Shown piece by piece: positions 51,617-54,035 of a stretch of 54,035 nt of DNA. The position numbers and the translations under genes are program-made. Each line of letters opens with the position of its first letter. The stretch's first letter is position 1. The DNA comes from Prevotellaceae bacterium UBA1075 (GTDB taxonomy: Bacteria; Bacteroidota; Bacteroidia; Bacteroidales; Bacteroidaceae): NCBI GenBank assembly GCA_002316015.1, contig DCCS01000035.1, positions 1-54,035 on the forward strand. Reading direction: 5' to 3'. The notes beneath the pieces were generated by a model. That model was not told where the DNA came from. It saw only the letters and a program-made list of their open reading frames with translations, and searched no databases.

Positions 51617-51899
51617 TTTCTTCTTGGAGTTTCTTTTTAAGATACTCACGCATGAGTTCGTCTGTTTCTTCACGCTCACGTTTTCTGCGACCAATCCAAG
51701 CAAATAGACTAAACACGCACCCAAAAACCAAACCTGTTATTCCGATAGTCTCAATGAGTGAAATGGTTTTCAGAGGACTATTGGTCATCTTTGCAATAGC
51801 AACACTTGGCGACATTCCTTCGATAAAAAGAGGAATAAGGACTAATAAGAGTGCTGCAAACACCGCTCCTATTAGAAATGCTTTCCAAAAAACTTTCAT
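51600..51899 (-). CDS. Small two-helix membrane protein (99 aa)
   Basis: Starts MKVFWKAFLIGAVFAALLLVLIPLF (first membrane segment), with a second segment IGITGLVFGCVFSLFAWIG and a charged coiled tail RRKREREETDELMREYLKKKLQEENEKQN. Forms a pair with the 155-aa gene (17-bp overlap). The ATG at 51899 is preferred to upstream alternatives. It lies downstream of a long leader with a large hairpin. Function unknown. Confidence 0.6.
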   Translation of the reverse strand: MKVFWKAFLIGAVFAALLLVLIPLFIEGMSPSVAIAKMTNSPLKTISLIETIGITGLVFGCVFSLFAWIGRRKREREETDELMREYLKKKLQEENEKQN

Positions 51900-51902
51900 A
51901 AT

Positions 51903-52157
51903 GGCGATTTTTACGAGTTCTCCGCAGACAACCAATCGGAGTTATTCTACAATGTTTATAGATATAGAAAGTGGGCTGCCATCCATGCCACTCGTGAGCA
52001 TCGCCAAACGCTCGTATAAACACACGGATAGGCAGCCCACGTATATGAGCTGCTCCGTGCCTTGTTTATACTTTTTAAGATTGGCGATTTCAACGAGTGT
52101 TAAGGCACTTTCTTTTATTCCACAAAACTTTGCCACCGAAATGGCTCTGCAAAGGTA
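51903..52157 (-). promoter_or_regulatory. Structured leader with 10-bp stem, direct repeats and promoter
   Basis: A TACCTTTG promoter (52150-52157, minus strand) precedes a leader of about 240 nt. It contains a 10-bp perfect stem (GTGGGCTGCC at 51971-51980, GGCAGCCCAC at 52031-52040), extended by four more pairs with a bulge. A near-identical direct repeat GGCGATTT(C/T)(A/T)ACGAG occurs at 51903-51917 and about 52083-52098, flanking the hairpin. An open frame of about 75 codons without an ATG also crosses it. Confidence 0.5.
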
Positions 52158-52235
52158 CGACTTTTTGAGCATAACTTTCTATGTTTCACTGAAAATGTGT
52201 ACCTTCGCTATTAAATTCTGCTGATTTTAAATGGA

Positions 52236-52541
52236 TTATAGTTCCCTTCTAAGTTCTTCTATTCTATGTTCCGAATTTTTAATCCTTCTTTTGTAATACT
52301 CCATCAGTTTACTCTCACAGAAAATAGGGTCATACTCACCTACATAATAGTCACCGTTCAACAGGTTCTTCACATAGATGCGGATAACCTCCTGTGACCA
52401 TTTGTCTATGAAAAGGTAATAATTGCCATTATTGGGGTGTACGGACAAGTATTCATAAAAATTTATCTCATCATTCTTTATATAGGTTATGCAACTATTT
52501 TTAGTAAGTTGAGAAATGCATTTTAGTTCTTCCATAATCAT
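52236..52541 (-). CDS. Hypothetical protein (101 aa), coupled to the upstream gene
   Basis: MIMEELKCISQLTKNSCITYIKNDEINFYEYL... with aromatic-rich strands (NYYLFIDKWSQEVIRIYV) and a charged C-terminal helix. Its ATG (52541) overlaps the upstream stop by one base (TAATG), so the two genes are translationally coupled. Small, acidic and paired, it resembles immunity proteins by context only. Family not recognised. Confidence 0.6.
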   Translation of the reverse strand: MIMEELKCISQLTKNSCITYIKNDEINFYEYLSVHPNNGNYYLFIDKWSQEVIRIYVKNLLNGDYYVGEYDPIFCESKLMEYYKRRIKNSEHRIEELRREL

Positions 52542-52945
52542 TACTTGTTAATCCAGTTCCAAAAATACTCCTTAAACTCTCTGCGGTTATGGAACTTACT
52601 CCAATCAAATTCATAGCCAATAATCTCTTGGAATTTTTCTATGATGGGCAAATCCTTGATTTGCGACTTCAAATCTATCTCATTCTGAGTGTATGCCTTT
52701 CCATCCGTCTTTATACCTTTACTGATTAGTTCTGTAAGATTAGAAAGAATTTGCTCAGAGCCTGCTTTTCCAGGCATTTCCCCATTGATAATTTTCCGTT
52801 CGATAAGATGTACCCCTAATGGTTTTTCGGCACTGTAGAATGCTTCCGTAAAGATAGGCTTGTAATCTCTTTCTGCCGTGACCTTGATAATGGTGCAATC
52901 TTCACCATGGTCTTCGCAGTTGATTGTAATTCGTGTATCTGCCAT
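52541..52945 (-). CDS. Hypothetical protein (134 aa)
   Basis: MADTRITINCEDHGEDCTIIKVTAERDYKPIFTEAFYS at the N-terminus and a Trp/Phe-rich C-terminus (FHNRREFKEYFWNWINK). Probably soluble. First of a two-gene minus-strand pair, coupled to the 101-aa gene. The 250-bp gap upstream holds a 7-bp hairpin (53047-53066) and the start of the divergent GIY-YIG gene. Possibly linked to the CHAP-like effector upstream. Function unknown. Confidence 0.6.
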   Translation of the reverse strand: MADTRITINCEDHGEDCTIIKVTAERDYKPIFTEAFYSAEKPLGVHLIERKIINGEMPGKAGSEQILSNLTELISKGIKTDGKAYTQNEIDLKSQIKDLPIIEKFQEIIGYEFDWSKFHNRREFKEYFWNWINK

Positions 52946-53196
52946 AATTCTAATGTTTTCTTCGATTAACCTTGGAATGTCAAGAAGGCAGAACTGACAG
53001 ACAAAATGTCGTTAAATGTCTTCAACAAAGGATAATTTCTATTGGCATAGCATTTGTATATGCTATATTGGTGCTTTGGGCACTCACGAGCCTACGATTT
53101 TATCGGGATAACGTGACAGGGCTTCTTTAGACGCTTCCCCCATGAAAAACTGAAGATAAGTGTTAGTCCACATTGTTTAACGATTAGGAAAAGTAT

Positions 53197-53451
53197 ATGT
53201 CCAATAGAGATACTCGCAAATATGTACTTCGTGACAGTTCGGGAAAAGATTTGTATTACGGCATAACAAACGACCTTGATAGACGTAAAGAAGAGCATCT
53301 TGGCAGTGGAAAGAAGTTCGCTGAAATGGTTCAGATAGGACGTGCTACCACACGTGACGCTGCTTCTGAATGGGAAAAAGTGGCTATCCAAGATTATAAG
53401 GATAGCCACCGTGGTCGTCGTCCAAGATACAATCAAACCGATTGGGGATAA
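53197..53451 (+). CDS. GIY-YIG nuclease-like small protein
   Basis: An 84-aa protein with YVLRDSSGKDLYYGITNDLDRRKEEH, which matches the GIY-YIG core (YYGIT replacing the usual G(I)YIG(x)T, followed by the D-L-x-R-R-x-x-x-H block) and a Glu in AASEWEK at the expected place. It is the only plus-strand gene of this stretch, followed by a strong terminator. Stand-alone GIY-YIG proteins can be nucleases of mobile elements; its role here is unknown. Confidence 0.75.
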   Translation: MSNRDTRKYVLRDSSGKDLYYGITNDLDRRKEEHLGSGKKFAEMVQIGRATTRDAASEWEKVAIQDYKDSHRGRRPRYNQTDWG

Positions 53452-53509
53452 TGGATTTAATCCTTGAACATTTCTCACATCGTGTTGCAGCACGATAAAG
53501 AGTCATATC

Positions 53510-53550
53510 AAAGCAGTCGTCATTTAAGCACCGTGACGACTGCTTTTCTT
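53510..53550 (+). terminator. Terminator after the GIY-YIG gene
   Basis: A perfect 13-bp stem (AAAGCAGTCGTCA at 53510-53522, TGACGACTGCTTT at 53534-53546) with an 11-nt loop, followed by TCTTTATT, 58 bp past the stop. Confidence 0.8.
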
Positions 53551-53630
53551 TATTAACTTTGATATTATAACGGACTAATACTGGATTTATTGTGTAATCT
53601 TACAAAGTTTACACGCTCGGCTACCCTATG

Positions 53631-54035
53631 TTAGGGGTATTGTCGTATATAGTCACCTACTGTAATATTATTACCATCTACCGCTGTCACTATTCCTATA
53701 TGACTCATATTGGGGAAGAATACCACATCTCCAACTTTTGGTTCTTTTACATACTCGCCATAATTGGCTCTCCATTGCTTCACTGAAGCTGATTTATATC
53801 CTTCATATCCTGCTTCTTGAAACATATTGTAAGCAAAAGCAGCACACCAAGGTGTACTATTAGTAGGATTTGGAAATCCTGCATTTCGCAACCACATTTT
53901 TATTAGTTCTATATCATCAGTTTCATTACGTCCCATGTATTTTGTAGCAGCATTTACAATCTGCTCACGACCAACAGAAGAACCACTACCACTCCAATGT
54001 CCACCACCACCCGTGCCTCCACCAGCATTTCCACC
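53631..54035 (-). CDS. GTWxGGYV-family effector with CHAP-like amidase domain, 5' part outside window
   Basis: About 134 C-terminal residues are visible. The part at the window edge encodes GGNAGGGTGGGGHWSGSGSS, the same Gly-rich linker as in the NlpC/P60 protein (GGNAGGGTGG), and the DNA there shares a run of 23 identical bases with 46.8 kb. The domain has IELIKMWLRNAGFPNP, then PWCAAFAYNMFQEAG with likely catalytic Cys, and 'VGDVVFFPNMSHIGIV' with likely catalytic His, a CHAP/amidase pattern. It probably cleaves peptidoglycan. Its last codons match the remnant at 48.86 kb. Confidence 0.75.
   Translation of the reverse strand, partial: GGNAGGGTGGGGHWSGSGSSVGREQIVNAATKYMGRNETDDIELIKMWLRNAGFPNPTNSTPWCAAFAYNMFQEAGYEGYKSASVKQWRANYGEYVKEPKVGDVVFFPNMSHIGIVTAVDGNNITVGDYIRQYP

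Noticed and set aside
51971..52040. Integron attC site
   Set aside because: The stem lacks recognisable core-site GTTRRRY/RYYYAAC ends and no integrase is nearby.
1..54035. tRNA, rRNA or tmRNA genes
   Set aside because: No cloverleaf-like sequence or rRNA signature was noticed in the intergenic regions.

Overview
The window looks like a chromosomal segment of a high-GC member of the Bacteroidales, most likely Prevotellaceae. The evidence is the Bacteroidetes promoter element TAnnTTTG upstream of many genes, a PorZ-like type IX secretion protein, a secreted protein ending in a Prevotella-style type IX sorting tail, a DUF4294 protein, tandem YitT genes and an IS1595 transposase of the Bacteroidetes type. 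No rRNA, tRNA or CRISPR array was seen.

Region 1 (1-24.1 kb) is mostly minus strand and housekeeping. It holds ychF-lgt-GH18 (coupled by overlaps), leuS-yitT-yitT-rdgB-porZ, a flavodiiron protein with a LamG/glycerophosphodiesterase protein, a Sau3AI-like restriction enzyme with its cytosine-5 methyltransferase, cysK, a secreted coiled-coil protein and a PBP4-type D-Ala-D-Ala peptidase. Region 2 (24.2-43.4 kb) starts at a divergent promoter and is mostly plus strand: nadB, trkH, a 1328-aa LamG surface protein, mutS, nadA, a CPA2 antiporter and a GH20 hexosaminidase. A short minus block follows (pyrH, birA, yraN), then tadA. Between mutS and nadA lies a striking 22-bp phased array of DnaA-box-like sequences next to an AT-rich, palindrome-containing stretch.

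Region 3 (43.6-54.0 kb) is accessory, and GC content falls sharply towards the right end. An ECF sigma factor and a membrane protein (possible anti-sigma) precede a minus-strand cluster. The cluster encodes proteins with a small recurring 'GTWxGGYV' domain joined through Ser/Gly-rich linkers to different C-termini: none (a 104-aa stub), NlpC/P60, and a CHAP-like amidase at the window end. Nearby genes encode secreted partner proteins. An AT-rich island (48.9-53.6 kb) with an IS1595 transposase, small hypothetical genes, a broken gene and a GIY-YIG protein is bracketed by an inverted 25-bp copy of the 3' end of the CHAP-like gene.

The best candidates for something undescribed are the modular GTWxGGYV effector-like cluster, the 22-bp DnaA-box array (possible origin or DnaA-titration site), and a separate dispersed 22-nt repeat family at 20.7 and 40.7 kb.
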